NCBI GenBank assembly: GCA_947630375.1
Contig: CANRHH010000012.1
Location: 1 to 61,174, forward strand
Length of the DNA stretch: 61,174 nucleotides
DNA from: an uncultured Oscillospiraceae bacterium
GTDB lineage: Bacteria; Bacillota; Clostridia; Oscillospirales; Oscillospiraceae
Direction: 5' to 3'
In this document: piece by piece, positions 7,668-20,897 of the stretch
Layout: each line of letters opens with the position of its first letter
Position numbering within the stretch: position 1 is the stretch's first letter
Notes under the pieces: model-generated
The model's database searches: none
What the model saw: the letters and a program-made list of their open reading frames with translations, nothing else
Told to the model about the DNA's origin: nothing
Position numbers and translations under genes: made by a program

Positions 7668-7931
7668 ATGGCCAACATCAAGTCTTCCGCCAAGAGGGAT
7701 CTCAAGTCCAAAGAGCTCAGAGCCAAGAACCGCGCCAACAAGACCGAGCTTAAGACCATGATAAAGAAATTTGACGCTGCTGTCGCCGAGGGCGACCGCG
7801 AGGCAGCCGTCAGTGCCTATAAAGTTGCTGTTAAGACAGTTGACCGCGCTGCCGGCAAGGGCCTGCTGCATAAGAACAATGCGGCGCACAAGAAGTCCAC
7901 GATGGCAGTCAAACTCAACAAGCTGGCATAA
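7668..7931 (+). CDS. rpsT: 30S ribosomal protein S20
   Basis: An 87-residue, very basic protein beginning MANIKSSAKRDLKSKELRAK, the S20 signature, with the conserved helical layout through to NKAAHKKSTMAVKLNKLA-like ends. S20 binds the 5' domain of 16S rRNA early in 30S assembly. The start at 7668 is chosen over a GTG four codons earlier because AGGAGGAGG lies 12 bases ahead and S20 begins this way. Codon use is more A/T-rich than neighbours, as usual for highly expressed ribosomal genes. Single-gene unit with promoter and terminator. Confidence 0.96.
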   Translation: MANIKSSAKRDLKSKELRAKNRANKTELKTMIKKFDAAVAEGDREAAVSAYKVAVKTVDRAAGKGLLHKNNAAHKKSTMAVKLNKLA

Positions 7932-7940
7932 AGCAGACAA

Positions 7941-7972
7941 GGGACGCGGATTCGCGTCCCTTTGGCATTTTT
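7941..7972 (+). terminator. Terminator of rpsT
   Basis: GGGACGCG, GATT loop, CGCGTCCC, then a T-rich tract. Confidence 0.88.
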
Positions 7973-7989
7973 GTGGGGCCTCCCGCTTC

Positions 7990-8018
7990 TTGACTACGGA
8001 GAGCAGAAAGGGTATAAT
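7990..8018 (+). promoter_or_regulatory. Sigma-A promoter of the lipid kinase-asnS unit
   Basis: TTGACT (7990-7995), 17 bp, TATAAT (8013-8018). Confidence 0.88.
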
Positions 8019-8054
8019 AACATATTGTTCTGATTCTGTACAGGAGGCGGGAAC

Positions 8055-8945
8055 ATGGAAAAAAAGCTGATGCTGATCGTCAACCCGGCGGCCGGCCGGG
8101 GCAGTTATAAGCTGAATTTCGGCGAAGCGCTCCACGTGCTGGACAAGGGCGGCTTTCGGACCACCCTGTTTTTTACCTCCGGCCGGGAGGACGCCACCCG
8201 TTTTGCCCGGGAGCACGCCGGGGAGTACGACACGGTAGCCTGCGTAGGCGGGGACGGGACTTTGAGCGAGGTGATCTCCGGCCTGATGCAGATCAAGAAT
8301 CCGCCGCCGGTGGGCTACTTCCCCATGGGCACCACCAACGACGTGGCCACGACTTTAGGCCTGCCCAAGAACGATACGGCCGGCGCCGCCCGGCGCATCG
8401 TCTACGGCTCCCCGCACCCCTTTGACATAGGCGGTTTCGGGGACAGCCAATATTTTGCCTATATCGCCGCCTTCGGCGCTTTTACCGAGGTCAGCTACGC
8501 CACGCCCCAGAACCAGAAGAAGGCCCTGGGCCATCTGGCCTATGTGCTCCAGGGGGCGGCCCAGCTGTCCAAAATCGAGAAGGTCCACGCCCGGGTGGAA
8601 TATGACGACGGGGTCATTGAGGGGGACTATCTGTACGGCAGCATGTCCAACTCCACCTCGGTGGCCGGGATCCTCCATCTGCCGGAGGAGCTGGTGGGCC
8701 TGGGAGACGGCATGTCTGAGCTGGTGCTGGTGAAAAATCCCGTGAACATCGAGGATTTAGGCGATATCGCCGCCAGCGTGCTCACCCAGCGGTATGACAG
8801 CGGCGGTCTGCTGGTGCTGCACACGAAAAAGGCACGCTTTCTTTTCGACAAGCCCGTGGCCTGGACCCGGGACGGGGAGGCCGGCGGCGAGGTGCAGGAC
8901 ATCAGCCTGTGCAACTATCAGGCGGCCGTCAACTTCATTTTCTGA
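8055..8945 (+). CDS. Diacylglycerol kinase-like lipid kinase (DagK/YegS family)
   Basis: A 296-residue soluble lipid kinase. Visible are [10 protein letters not shown] near the N-terminus (nucleotide binding), [16 protein letters not shown] (the GGDGT catalytic motif) and [15 protein letters not shown]. The C-terminal beta-sandwich region is present and the length is normal. Members phosphorylate diacylglycerol or related membrane lipids with ATP to recycle phosphatidate. AGGAGGCGG precedes the ATG. asnS follows 17 bases later without a terminator, so they share a message. The exact lipid substrate cannot be told from sequence. Confidence 0.9.
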   Translation: MEKKLMLIVNPAAGRGSYKLNFGEALHVLDKGGFRTTLFFTSGREDATRFAREHAGEYDTVACVGGDGTLSEVISGLMQIKNPPPVGYFPMGTTNDVATTLGLPKNDTAGAARRIVYGSPHPFDIGGFGDSQYFAYIAAFGAFTEVSYATPQNQKKALGHLAYVLQGAAQLSKIEKVHARVEYDDGVIEGDYLYGSMSNSTSVAGILHLPEELVGLGDGMSELVLVKNPVNIEDLGDIAASVLTQRYDSGGLLVLHTKKARFLFDKPVAWTRDGEAGGEVQDISLCNYQAAVNFIF

Positions 8946-8962
8946 CGAGAGAGGAAACTGTG

Positions 8963-10357
<1,395 letters not shown>

Positions 10358-10363
10358 GAAACC

Positions 10364-10389
10364 GAAAAAGGGCCTTTCAGGCCCTTTTT
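10364..10389 (+). terminator. Terminator of asnS
   Basis: AAAAAGGGCC, TTTCA loop, GGCCCTTTTT. Confidence 0.85.
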
Positions 10390-10409
10390 CAGTAAACGCG
10401 GGGGATGTT

Positions 10410-11984
10410 ATGCACGCGAAAAAGAAAAAGAAAAATCCGTTCCTGATTTTTTTACTCGTCCTGTTGCTGCTGCTCCTTTTAGCCGTCGCGGCGGCGGGCG
10501 GCCTGTATGGGCTGAAGCTCCACCGGCGCAGCAGCGCCCCCTCGCCGGAGGCGGTTTTTTCCGCCGCGGCGGAGACGCTGTCCGCCCCGGCGGCAGAGAC
10601 GGCCTGGGGGCAGATGGTCTATGAAAAGGCGGAGGAGCTGCGCTCCCTGCGCGCCGGCACATTGGAGGAGGACGGGCTTTGGGCCTGTTCTCTGCCCTTA
10701 GAGCTGAGCTATCTGGACGGGGAGAAGCTGTCCCAGGGGATCGGGGACCAGGTCTCCCAGCAGCTGACCCAGGCGGCGCTGTCTGCCATGCGGCCGGACG
10801 AGGTCTATACCGACACCCTCTCTTTCAAGGAGGAGCTCAGCGCCGCCGCTTTTGAGCAGGCGCTGGCGGCCCGGCTGGAGGCGGCGGAGGACTGTCTCTC
10901 CAGCCAGAGCATGACGCTGCGCTTTTCTTTTGACGGGGATGCCTGGGTTTTGGACAACCGGGAGGAGCTGGAAGCCCTCTTTCTCTCCTGCGCCGGCGAC
11001 TGGGACACCTTCACCCAGACGCTCTATACCGCGGCCGTGGAGGGGACCGCCTATGTCCCCATCCACTATAAAATTGAGGAGAACGCCCTGGCCGGGCCTG
11101 TCCCGGCGGAAAGCGGCTTTTTAGAGACCCAGGACCCGGCGGAGATCCAGGCCCTGCTGGAGACGCCCAAGGCCCGGGCCCTCATCGGGGACCAGAGCCT
11201 GGCCTGGAACCCCGGTATCGCCTTTCTGCCCGGCAGCAGCCTCTACGCCTATCTGGACGAGAGCCTGCTGGTGCTGGTCTGGCAGGAGGAGACCTCCCTG
11301 GCTGTGGGCACCTATTCGGAGGTATTCATCGCCGACGGCTCCCAGCTGCGGCGCCGGATCGCCGGGGACGCGTTCGAAAACTTTGAGTTTGAGACCACCT
11401 CCGCGTTCGCGGCCAAAACCAACGCGGTGCTGGCCCTGGGCGGAGACTTCTACCACCACGGCCGCTCCTGCGGCGTAGTCGTGTATCAGAGGGGCATTTA
11501 CCGCTTCGAGCCCTACACCTGCGACTGCTGTTACATCACCTCCCAGGGGGACATGCTGTTCTCCTACCGGGGCGCCTTTGAAAACCAGGAGCAGGCCCAG
11601 CGCTTTGTGGAGGAAAACGATGTGCTTTTCTCCCTGTGCTTTGGTCCGGTGCTCATCGACGACGGCCAGGACATGACCCCGGACAATTACCCCTGGGGCG
11701 AGATCAACAGCAACTACGCCCGCAGCGTTCTGGGCATGTTGGGGGAAAAGCATTACCTGACCATCAACATCAACTGCCAGATGCCGGACCACTACTATCT
11801 GGTGACCCTCCGGCAGGCCGCCGACGCGGCCATTGCCAAGGGCTGCGTCAAAGCCTATGCCCTGGACGGAGGGCAGACCGCCACCACGGTCTTTCACGGG
11901 CAGCTGATCAACCCCGTCCAATTTGGCTGGGAGAAGCAGATCAGCGACGTGATCTACTTCGCCAGCGCGATCCCAAACGAATAA
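10410..11984 (+). CDS. Membrane-anchored phosphodiester-glycosidase (NAGPA)-like protein
   Basis: A 524-residue protein. A lysine-rich N-terminus (MHAKKKKKNPF) precedes one membrane helix (about 11-35); the rest should be extracellular. Residues about 40-300 are an unrecognised domain. The C-terminal third resembles the NAGPA (phosphodiester N-acetylglucosaminidase) fold, with a late AIAKGCVKAYALDGGQTATTVF stretch matching the family LDGGxSxT motif. The family cleaves sugar phosphodiesters; substrate here unknown. The start at 10410 has a GCGGGGG site, just after the asnS terminator. No separate promoter is convincing, so it may rely on read-through. It sits where rpmH/rnpA usually lie beside dnaA. 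Confidence 0.7.
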   Translation: MHAKKKKKNPFLIFLLVLLLLLLLAVAAAGGLYGLKLHRRSSAPSPEAVFSAAAETLSAPAAETAWGQMVYEKAEELRSLRAGTLEEDGLWACSLPLELSYLDGEKLSQGIGDQVSQQLTQAALSAMRPDEVYTDTLSFKEELSAAAFEQALAARLEAAEDCLSSQSMTLRFSFDGDAWVLDNREELEALFLSCAGDWDTFTQTLYTAAVEGTAYVPIHYKIEENALAGPVPAESGFLETQDPAEIQALLETPKARALIGDQSLAWNPGIAFLPGSSLYAYLDESLLVLVWQEETSLAVGTYSEVFIADGSQLRRRIAGDAFENFEFETTSAFAAKTNAVLALGGDFYHHGRSCGVVVYQRGIYRFEPYTCDCCYITSQGDMLFSYRGAFENQEQAQRFVEENDVLFSLCFGPVLIDDGQDMTPDNYPWGEINSNYARSVLGMLGEKHYLTININCQMPDHYYLVTLRQAADAAIAKGCVKAYALDGGQTATTVFHGQLINPVQFGWEKQISDVIYFASAIPNE

Positions 11985-11991
11985 GCATCTG

Positions 11992-12022
11992 AAAGAACAG
12001 GCGGCAGGCCCGCCTGTTCTTT
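11992..12022 (+). terminator. Terminator upstream of dnaA
   Basis: AAAGAACAGGCGG, CAGG loop, CCGCCTGTTCTTT. It isolates dnaA from the gene before it. Confidence 0.85.
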
Positions 12023-12050
12023 CTATATTATATTTATATCTTCTTTTTCC

Positions 12051-12079
12051 TTGCAATATATCGGGGAATTTGTTATAAT
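12051..12079 (+). promoter_or_regulatory. Sigma-A promoter of dnaA
   Basis: TTGCAA (12051-12056), 17 bp, TATAAT (12074-12079). The flank is AT-rich. I see no DnaA-box-like sequence overlapping it. Confidence 0.85.
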
Positions 12080-12120
12080 GTTTTAGTTAGAAAAAATTTG
12101 CCTTGGGAGGCTTTCTACCG

Positions 12121-13431
12121 ATGAATTCTCTCAAAGACATCTGGGACGAGATCCTGAAGATCCTCTCCGGCCAGCTGACGCCCACGGCCATCAACACCTG
12201 GTTTGCCGACTGTGAGCCGGTGGAGGTGGAGGACTGCCAACTGGTGCTGCACACCAGCACGGATTTTAAACGCCGGATCATTCTCTCCCGCTTCGCGGAC
12301 AACATCAAGAACGCCCTTTATGAGCTCTTCTCCTGCGACTTTGAGCTGACGGTCTTGGCCGGGGACGAGATCAACGACTATTCCTCCTCCAAAAAAGAGG
12401 AGGACAACGCCCTGCCGGAGATGGCCGGCTATACCTTTGACCGGTTCATCGTGGGCAACTCCAACAAGTTCGCCCACGCGGCGGCGGTGGCCGTGGCGGA
12501 GAACCCGGGAAAAAACTACAATCCCCTCTTTATCTACGGCAACTCCGGCCTGGGAAAGACCCACCTGCTGCTGGCCATCGGCCAGTCCATCCACGAGCGG
12601 GAGCCCACCAAAAAGATCGCTTACATCAAAGGGGACGAGTTCACAAACCAGATGGTCAAATCCATCAAGGACGGCACGGCGGAGGAGTTTCGCACAAAAT
12701 ACCGGAATGTGGACCTGTTTTTGGTGGACGATATCCAGTTCATCGCCGGTAAACAGCAGACCCAGAACGAATTTTTCCACACCTTCAACAACATCTACGA
12801 GGCCGGGCACCAGATCGTCATCACCTCGGACCGGACGCCCTTGGAGATGTCCCTGCTGGACGACCGGCTCCGCACCCGCTTTGAAGGCGGGCTCATGGCG
12901 GATATCCAGCCTCCCGATTTAGAGACCCGCATGGCCATCATACGCAACAAGGCCGCCCAGCTGGGCCTGCTCCTCTCCGACGAGGCGGTGGAACACATCG
13001 CCGAGAACATCACCGCCAACATCCGGCAGTTGGAGGGGGTCATCAAGCGGCTGACGGCCTACAAGGAAATTTTAGATGACGTAATCACCATTGACTCGGT
13101 GAAACGGGCCATCAAAGACGTGATCCGCACGGGGACCTATATTCCCACGCCGGACAGCATCATCCGGGAGACCGCCCGGTACTACTCGCTGAAGGAGGAA
13201 GATCTGCGGGGGCAGAACCGCTCCAAAAACACGGCAATGGCCCGGCAGGTGTCCATGTACCTGATGCGCTCGCTGACCAATCTCTCTCTGAAGGATATCG
13301 GCGCCCAGTACGAGGCCCGGAACCACACCACGGTCCTCAGCTCCATTCGCAAGGTGGAGGAGCTTTTAAAGACCGACCCGGCCATGGCCTCCACCGTGCG
13401 GGACATCACCTCCAATATCAACGCCGTCTGA
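12121..13431 (+). CDS. dnaA: Chromosomal replication initiator DnaA
   Basis: A 436-residue DnaA. Domain I (residues 1-80, LKDIWDEILKILSGQLTPTAINTWF) and a short linker precede the AAA+ domain, with Walker A G140-N-S-G-L-G-K146-T and Walker B LFLVDDIQF. The C-terminal helix-turn-helix domain IV ends with AQYEARNHTTVLSSIRKVEEL, the DnaA signature that reads DnaA boxes. The start at 12121 is chosen for GGGAGG ten bases ahead; a TTG six codons earlier lies inside that site. The candidate oriC lies directly downstream. Confidence 0.97.
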   Translation: MNSLKDIWDEILKILSGQLTPTAINTWFADCEPVEVEDCQLVLHTSTDFKRRIILSRFADNIKNALYELFSCDFELTVLAGDEINDYSSSKKEEDNALPEMAGYTFDRFIVGNSNKFAHAAAVAVAENPGKNYNPLFIYGNSGLGKTHLLLAIGQSIHEREPTKKIAYIKGDEFTNQMVKSIKDGTAEEFRTKYRNVDLFLVDDIQFIAGKQQTQNEFFHTFNNIYEAGHQIVITSDRTPLEMSLLDDRLRTRFEGGLMADIQPPDLETRMAIIRNKAAQLGLLLSDEAVEHIAENITANIRQLEGVIKRLTAYKEILDDVITIDSVKRAIKDVIRTGTYIPTPDSIIRETARYYSLKEEDLRGQNRSKNTAMARQVSMYLMRSLTNLSLKDIGAQYEARNHTTVLSSIRKVEELLKTDPAMASTVRDITSNINAV

Positions 13432-13640
13432 TTTTCCACTTTTCCACGTTGATAATTCTCCGGCCGGTGTGGAAAGCTTTTTCCGGCGGCTCCCCTGTGG
13501 AAAAGCGCAAAATTTTAAACATTTGCGCAAACACAAAATTCCCCGCGCCGCCGCGGCTTTTCCCCGGTTTTCCACAATTCTTTGTTCTACTACTAATCCG
13601 ACTAAAAAATATAAAACTGATAGAGGATAAAAAAAGAGAT
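13432..13640 (+). other. oriC: Candidate replication origin (oriC) between dnaA and dnaN
   Basis: The non-coding gap holds five copies of a DnaA-box variant: TTTTCCACT (13432-13440), TTTTCCACG (13440-13448), TGTGGAAAG (13468-13476), TGTGGAAAA (13496-13504) and TTTTCCACA (13568-13576). All differ from the textbook TTATCCACA at the third base. Eleven bases after the last box comes CTACTACTA (13587-13595), like the DnaA-trio of Bacillus. An AT-rich stretch follows (13601-13640), a plausible unwinding element. The dnaA-dnaN position and the ParAB/parS genes nearby agree. Confidence 0.8.
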
Positions 13641-13660
13641 TTATCCAGGGAGGGTAAAAT

Positions 13661-14773
13661 ATGAAGTTTTCTTGTGAGAAGCACCTGCTCCAGGCGGCCT
13701 GTTCCATCGCCTCCAGAGCCACTGCCGCCAAAAGTCCCATTCCGGCGCTGGAGGGCATTCTGATCGAGGCGGGAGAGCGCGTCCGGCTGACAGGGTATGA
13801 CCTGAAAGAGGGCATTTTCACCAGCTTGGAGGCCGATGTGTTTGAGGCCGGCTCCATTGTGGTAGGCGCCCGGCTGTTCGGGGAGATGATGCGCCGCATG
13901 CCGGACGGGATCGTCACCGTGGAGGCGGATATCAATCTGAATGTGCACGTGCAGTGCGGCAAGAGCGAGTTTAACTTTATGGGCATCAGCGCGGAGGACT
14001 ATCCGGAAATGCCCGTGGTGGACCGGCTCAACGGCATCTCCCTGCCGGAAAAGATCCTCAAGAGCATGATCAACCAGACTATTTTTGCCGTGTCGGACAA
14101 CGACATCCGCCCCATCTACACCGGCACGCTTTTTGAGATCAACGGCGAGGATCTGACCCTGGTCTCCGTGGACGGATACCGGCTTGCCAAGCGCAGCGAA
14201 AAGCTGGACAGCTCCAAGCTGGAAAATTGCAGCTTTGTAGTCCCCGGCTCCGCCCTGTCGGATATCGAGCGAATCTGCGGCGACAACGACGATGAGGTGG
14301 GGATCTCCGTAGGCGCTAAGCACATCTCCTTTTCCATTGGGAAGACGGTGGTGATCTCCCGCCGCCTGGAAGGGGAATTTCTCAACTACCGCAAGTCGAT
14401 CCCCGAGAACTTCCGCGTCCTGGTCCAGGTGGACCGGGCGGAGCTCATGTCCACCATCGACCGGGTGTCCCTGATCGTCAGTGAGAAGAACAGCAGCCCC
14501 GTGCGCATGAACTTTGGGGACGGCAGCATCGACTGCGTCTGCGTCACCCCCATCGGCAAAGCGGAGGACGTATGCACCTGCGAAGGCAGCGGCGATGGTC
14601 TGGAGATCGGCTTTAACGACCGCTATCTCACCGACGCCCTGAAGGCCGCCGGAAAGGAAAAGCTGCTGGTCTGCCTGAACACCGCCTCCTCCCCCTGTAT
14701 CATCAAGGCCGCCGACGGCAGCGAGGCCTTCACCTATATGATCCTGCCGGTCCGCCTCCGCTCCGGGGACTGA
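13661..14773 (+). CDS. dnaN: DNA polymerase III beta sliding clamp
   Basis: A 370-residue clamp subunit, MKFSCEKHLLQAACSIASRATAAKS at the N-terminus and ending MILPVRLRSGD, which matches the family's YMILPVR terminus. It forms the ring that tethers DNA polymerase III and binds many replication and repair partners. Three clamp domains of equal size fit the length. AGGGAGGG precedes the ATG. First gene after the origin gap, followed 12 bases later by yaaA. Confidence 0.97.
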   Translation: MKFSCEKHLLQAACSIASRATAAKSPIPALEGILIEAGERVRLTGYDLKEGIFTSLEADVFEAGSIVVGARLFGEMMRRMPDGIVTVEADINLNVHVQCGKSEFNFMGISAEDYPEMPVVDRLNGISLPEKILKSMINQTIFAVSDNDIRPIYTGTLFEINGEDLTLVSVDGYRLAKRSEKLDSSKLENCSFVVPGSALSDIERICGDNDDEVGISVGAKHISFSIGKTVVISRRLEGEFLNYRKSIPENFRVLVQVDRAELMSTIDRVSLIVSEKNSSPVRMNFGDGSIDCVCVTPIGKAEDVCTCEGSGDGLEIGFNDRYLTDALKAAGKEKLLVCLNTASSPCIIKAADGSEAFTYMILPVRLRSGD

Positions 14774-14785
14774 AAAAAGGGAAAC

Positions 14786-14998
14786 ATGGAAAAAATAAGC
14801 ATTGAGACGGAATTTATCAAATTGGACGCGCTGCTGAAGTACGCGGCTCTCGTAAGCTCCGGCGGCGAGGCCAAGGCCGCCGTCCAGGAGGGGCTGGTCT
14901 CGGTGAACGGCCAGGCCTGTACCCAGCGGGGGAAAAAGCTCCGCCCGGGGGACCGGGTATCCTTCGGCGGAAAAACCGTGGAAATCACAGGCGTATGA
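14786..14998 (+). CDS. yaaA: S4-domain RNA-binding protein YaaA
   Basis: A 70-residue protein made almost wholly of one S4 domain: [21 protein letters not shown], then [17 protein letters not shown]. Its place between dnaN and recF is the standard Firmicutes one, where the B. subtilis homologue is linked to ribosome assembly. The stop overlaps the recF start (ATGA, 14995-14998), so translation is coupled. Confidence 0.93.
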   Translation: MEKISIETEFIKLDALLKYAALVSSGGEAKAAVQEGLVSVNGQACTQRGKKLRPGDRVSFGGKTVEITGV

Positions 14999-16095
14999 GG
15001 ATCAAAAAGATCGCCCTGAACGGCTTTCGAAACTACGCGTTCGAGACCGTGGAGCTGGACGGCGGGACCAATGTGATCTCCGGCCGGAACGCCCAGGGCA
15101 AGACCAATCTGCTGGAGAGCGTGTACATGCTCTCCACCGGCCGGAGCTTTCGCACCCGCTTTGACCGTGAGCTCATCGGCTTTGGATTTTCCGGGGCCCA
15201 GATCCTGGCCCAAGTGGAGAGCCGGGGCCGGGAGCAGGACATAGACATCCAGCTGCGCCAGGGCCAAGGGAAAAAGATCCTGGTCAACAGCGTGAAAAAG
15301 ACCGCCTCTCAGCTGTCCGAGACCTTGAACACAGTGCTCTTCTGCCCAGACGATCTGGACCTGATCAAAGAAGGGGCCGCTATCCGCCGCCGCCTGCTGG
15401 ACAACGCCATCAGCCAGATCCGGCCCCGGTATGCCGAGCTGCTGACGGAGTTCAACCGGCTGTATGAGCACAAGATGAGGATCTTAAAGGACTGGCGGGA
15501 AAAGCTCTCCCTGCTGGACACCCTGGAGGATTTTTCCGACGGGATGTACAGGGTATCCGCCCAGCTGATCCGCTACCGGGCCTCCTATGCAGCCCGGCTG
15601 GACCGGTCCGCCCCGCCCATTCACCGGGAGTTTTCCGGAGATGGGGAGGAGCTGGAGATCCGCTATGCCACCGTCAGCACGGTGCGGGATCCCTTTGGCC
15701 CCGCCAAAGAGATCTATTACGACATCTGTGAGCACCACGAAAAGCACCGGCAGGCGGAGCTGGACAGCGGCCAGTGCCTCACCGGCGCCCATAAGGACGA
15801 TCTGGAGATCTTTATAAACGGCCGCCCGGCCCGGAGCTTTGCTTCCCAGGGCCAGACCAGGACCGCGGCCCTGTCCCTCAAATTAGCGGAGCGGGAGATC
15901 ATGCTGGAGGAGACCGGGGAGACGCCGGTCCTTCTGCTGGACGATGTGCTCTCCGAGCTGGACGAGAAGCGGCAGGCTTTTGTCCTGAACCGGATCGGCG
16001 GCGGGCAGACCCTGATCACCTGCTGCGAGGACGAGGGCATTTCCCGCCGCACCGGCGGCAAGGTGCTGTTTGTGGAGAAAGGCAGGATCCACTGA
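14995..16095 (+). CDS. recF: DNA replication and repair protein RecF
   Basis: A 366-residue SMC-like ATPase. Walker A is in [19 protein letters not shown] (about residues 28-46), the signature region near [19 protein letters not shown], and Walker B in [15 protein letters not shown]. RecF with RecO/RecR loads RecA at gaps left by stalled forks. It starts inside the yaaA stop and is followed by remB one base after its stop, as in B. subtilis. Confidence 0.96.
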   Translation: MRIKKIALNGFRNYAFETVELDGGTNVISGRNAQGKTNLLESVYMLSTGRSFRTRFDRELIGFGFSGAQILAQVESRGREQDIDIQLRQGQGKKILVNSVKKTASQLSETLNTVLFCPDDLDLIKEGAAIRRRLLDNAISQIRPRYAELLTEFNRLYEHKMRILKDWREKLSLLDTLEDFSDGMYRVSAQLIRYRASYAARLDRSAPPIHREFSGDGEELEIRYATVSTVRDPFGPAKEIYYDICEHHEKHRQAELDSGQCLTGAHKDDLEIFINGRPARSFASQGQTRTAALSLKLAEREIMLEETGETPVLLLDDVLSELDEKRQAFVLNRIGGGQTLITCCEDEGISRRTGGKVLFVEKGRIH

Positions 16096-16096
16096 G

Positions 16097-16354
16097 ATGT
16101 ATCTGCACCTGGGAAAAGGGACTGTGGTGGATGAAAAAGGCGTGGTAGGCGTCTTTGATCTGGATATCTGCTCCCAATCCCATTTGACAAGAAAATTTCT
16201 GACCCTGGCCGAAAAGGCGGGCCGGGTGATCAACGCGGCGGAGGATATTCCGAAATCCTTTGTGGTCTATCAGGACAGGGAACTTTCTGCCGTATATTTG
16301 AGCCAGATGTCCGCCGCGACGCTGCTGCGCCGGGCGGAAAACGGCGATCTTTAA
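16097..16354 (+). CDS. remB: Extracellular matrix regulator RemB (YaaB, DUF370)
   Basis: An 85-residue protein starting [23 protein letters not shown], matching the DUF370 family. In B. subtilis, YaaB/RemB sits in this exact slot between recF and gyrB and affects matrix gene expression. I start at 16097, just after the recF stop; the frame extends nine codons into recF without support. AAAGG/GGA upstream is a weak ribosome site, so coupling to recF is likely. Confidence 0.88.
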   Translation: MYLHLGKGTVVDEKGVVGVFDLDICSQSHLTRKFLTLAEKAGRVINAAEDIPKSFVVYQDRELSAVYLSQMSAATLLRRAENGDL

Positions 16355-16400
16355 GGAGACGCCGGTCCAATCCCAATATTTGCTCTGCTTGGAGGAAAAT

Positions 16401-18341
16401 ATGTCCGATCGCATTGAAAGCATGGAAAAAGAAATACAGGAATATGACGCGTCCCAGATCCAGGTTTTGGAGGGGCTGGAGGCGGTCCGGAAACGGCCGG
16501 GCATGTACATCGGCTCCACCTCTTCCTCGGGCCTGCACCATTTGGTCTATGAGATCGTGGACAACTCCATCGACGAGGCCCTGGCCGGCTTCTGCACCCG
16601 GATCGACGTGGCCATCGAGGAGGGAGATATCATCCGTGTCTCCGACAACGGCCGGGGCATCCCGGTGGACATTCAGGAGCAGACGGGGAAATCCGCTTTA
16701 GAGGTGGTCTTTACGGTGCTTCACGCCGGCGGCAAGTTCGGCGGAGGGGGCTATAAGGTCTCCGGCGGCCTCCACGGCGTGGGCGCCTCGGTGGTCAACG
16801 CCCTGTCCGAATGGCTGGAGGTCCAGGTCCACAAGGAAGGGAAAATTTATCAGATGCGTTTCTCCCGGGGAGATATCGTGGAGTCCATCCATGTGGTGGG
16901 CAGCACAGACCGGACCGGCACCACCGTCCGCTTCAAGCCCGACCCGGAGATGTTTGACGACACAGTCTATGACTATGATATCCTCCATACCCGGATGCGG
17001 GAACAGGCGTTTTTGAACGGCGGCCTGGCCATCTCCATCGCCGACCTGCGCGCCGGGAGAGAGCGGGAGGAAACCATGTGCTACGAGGGGGGCATCCGGG
17101 AGTTTGTCCGCTTCCTGAACAAGCACAAGACGCCCATCCACGAGGATGTGATCTATATCAGCGGCACCAAGGGCGACGCCATGGCCGAGATCGCCCTGCA
17201 GTATAACGACGGCTATAATGAGACACTGGTCTCCTTCGCCAACGATATCCACACCCCGGAGGGCGGCATGCACGAGACCGGCTTCAAGACGGCCCTGACC
17301 CGGGTCATCAACGCCTACGGCACCAAAGCAAACCTGATCAAAGGGGATGACAAGGTCTCCGGCGAGGACGTGCGGGAGGGCATTTCCGCGGTCATCTCCG
17401 TGAAGCTGCCGGAGGCCCAGTTTGAGGGCCAGACCAAGCAGAAGCTGGGCAACGCCTATATCCGCACCTTGGTGGACAGCCTGGTCAGCGAGCAGCTGAG
17501 CGAATACTTTGAGGAGCACCCCCAGGCGGCCAAAGCGGTGTTGGAAAAGGCCATGATGGCCAACAGGGCCCGGGAAGCCGCCCGGAAGGCCCGGGAGTCT
17601 GTCCGGCGGAAAACCGGCCTGGAGGGCGGCCAGATGCCCGACAAGCTCCAGGACTGCAACGAGCGGGACCCCTCCCTGTGTGAGATCTACATCGTGGAGG
17701 GCGACTCCGCCGCCGGCTCCGCCATCCAGGGGCGGGACAGCCGCTTTCAGGCCATTTTGGCCATGTGGGGCAAGATGCTGAACGTGGAAAAGGCCCGGGC
17801 GGACAAAATTTACGGCAACGACAAGCTCTATCCTCTGATCGTGGCCTTAGGGGCCGGCATCGGGGACGAGTTCAACATAGACAAACTCCGCTATCACAAG
17901 ATCATTATCATGGCCGATGCGGATGTGGACGGCTCCCATATCCGCACCCTGCTGCTGACCTTCTTCTTCCGGTACATGCGCCCGCTCATCGAGAAAGGCT
18001 ATGTGTACTCCGCGGTGCCGCCGCTGTTCAAGCTGACCCGAGGCAAGACCCAGCGGGTGGCCTACTCCGAGCCGGAGCGGGACCGGATCAGCGCCGAGCT
18101 GCGGGAGGGCAACCCCAACGCCAAGGTGGACATCTCCCGCTTCAAGGGCCTGGGCGAAATGGACCCCCACGAGCTCTGGGAGACCACCATGGACCCGGAG
18201 AAGCGCTCCCTGCGCCGCATTACCCTCAACGACGCCATCCGGGCGGACCAGGTGTTTACCGTGCTCATGGGCGAAGAGGTGGAACCCCGCCGGGAGTGGA
18301 TCGAGCAGAACGCCAAATACGTGGTCAATCTGGATATATAA
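16401..18341 (+). CDS. gyrB: DNA gyrase subunit B
   Basis: A 646-residue GyrB. GHKL ATPase domain: [33 protein letters not shown] and [14 protein letters not shown]. Then the transducer, the TOPRIM domain ([26 protein letters not shown]) and the C-terminal GyrA contact ending YVVNLDI. With GyrA it introduces negative supercoils using ATP. The start at 16401 has GGAGG nine bases before it; an upstream TTG in frame lies in the site region. Confidence 0.97.
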   Translation: MSDRIESMEKEIQEYDASQIQVLEGLEAVRKRPGMYIGSTSSSGLHHLVYEIVDNSIDEALAGFCTRIDVAIEEGDIIRVSDNGRGIPVDIQEQTGKSALEVVFTVLHAGGKFGGGGYKVSGGLHGVGASVVNALSEWLEVQVHKEGKIYQMRFSRGDIVESIHVVGSTDRTGTTVRFKPDPEMFDDTVYDYDILHTRMREQAFLNGGLAISIADLRAGREREETMCYEGGIREFVRFLNKHKTPIHEDVIYISGTKGDAMAEIALQYNDGYNETLVSFANDIHTPEGGMHETGFKTALTRVINAYGTKANLIKGDDKVSGEDVREGISAVISVKLPEAQFEGQTKQKLGNAYIRTLVDSLVSEQLSEYFEEHPQAAKAVLEKAMMANRAREAARKARESVRRKTGLEGGQMPDKLQDCNERDPSLCEIYIVEGDSAAGSAIQGRDSRFQAILAMWGKMLNVEKARADKIYGNDKLYPLIVALGAGIGDEFNIDKLRYHKIIIMADADVDGSHIRTLLLTFFFRYMRPLIEKGYVYSAVPPLFKLTRGKTQRVAYSEPERDRISAELREGNPNAKVDISRFKGLGEMDPHELWETTMDPEKRSLRRITLNDAIRADQVFTVLMGEEVEPRREWIEQNAKYVVNLDI

Positions 18342-18359
18342 ATGGAGTTTTGAGACAAA

Positions 18360-20858
<2,499 letters not shown>

Positions 20859-20897
20859 AAGAGAGGAGCCGCGTGTGTAACGCCGAGGAAAGAAACC

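Noticed and set aside
8940-8962. T-box leader for asnS or serS
   Set aside because: The gaps before both genes are only 13-17 bases, so no T-box can fit.
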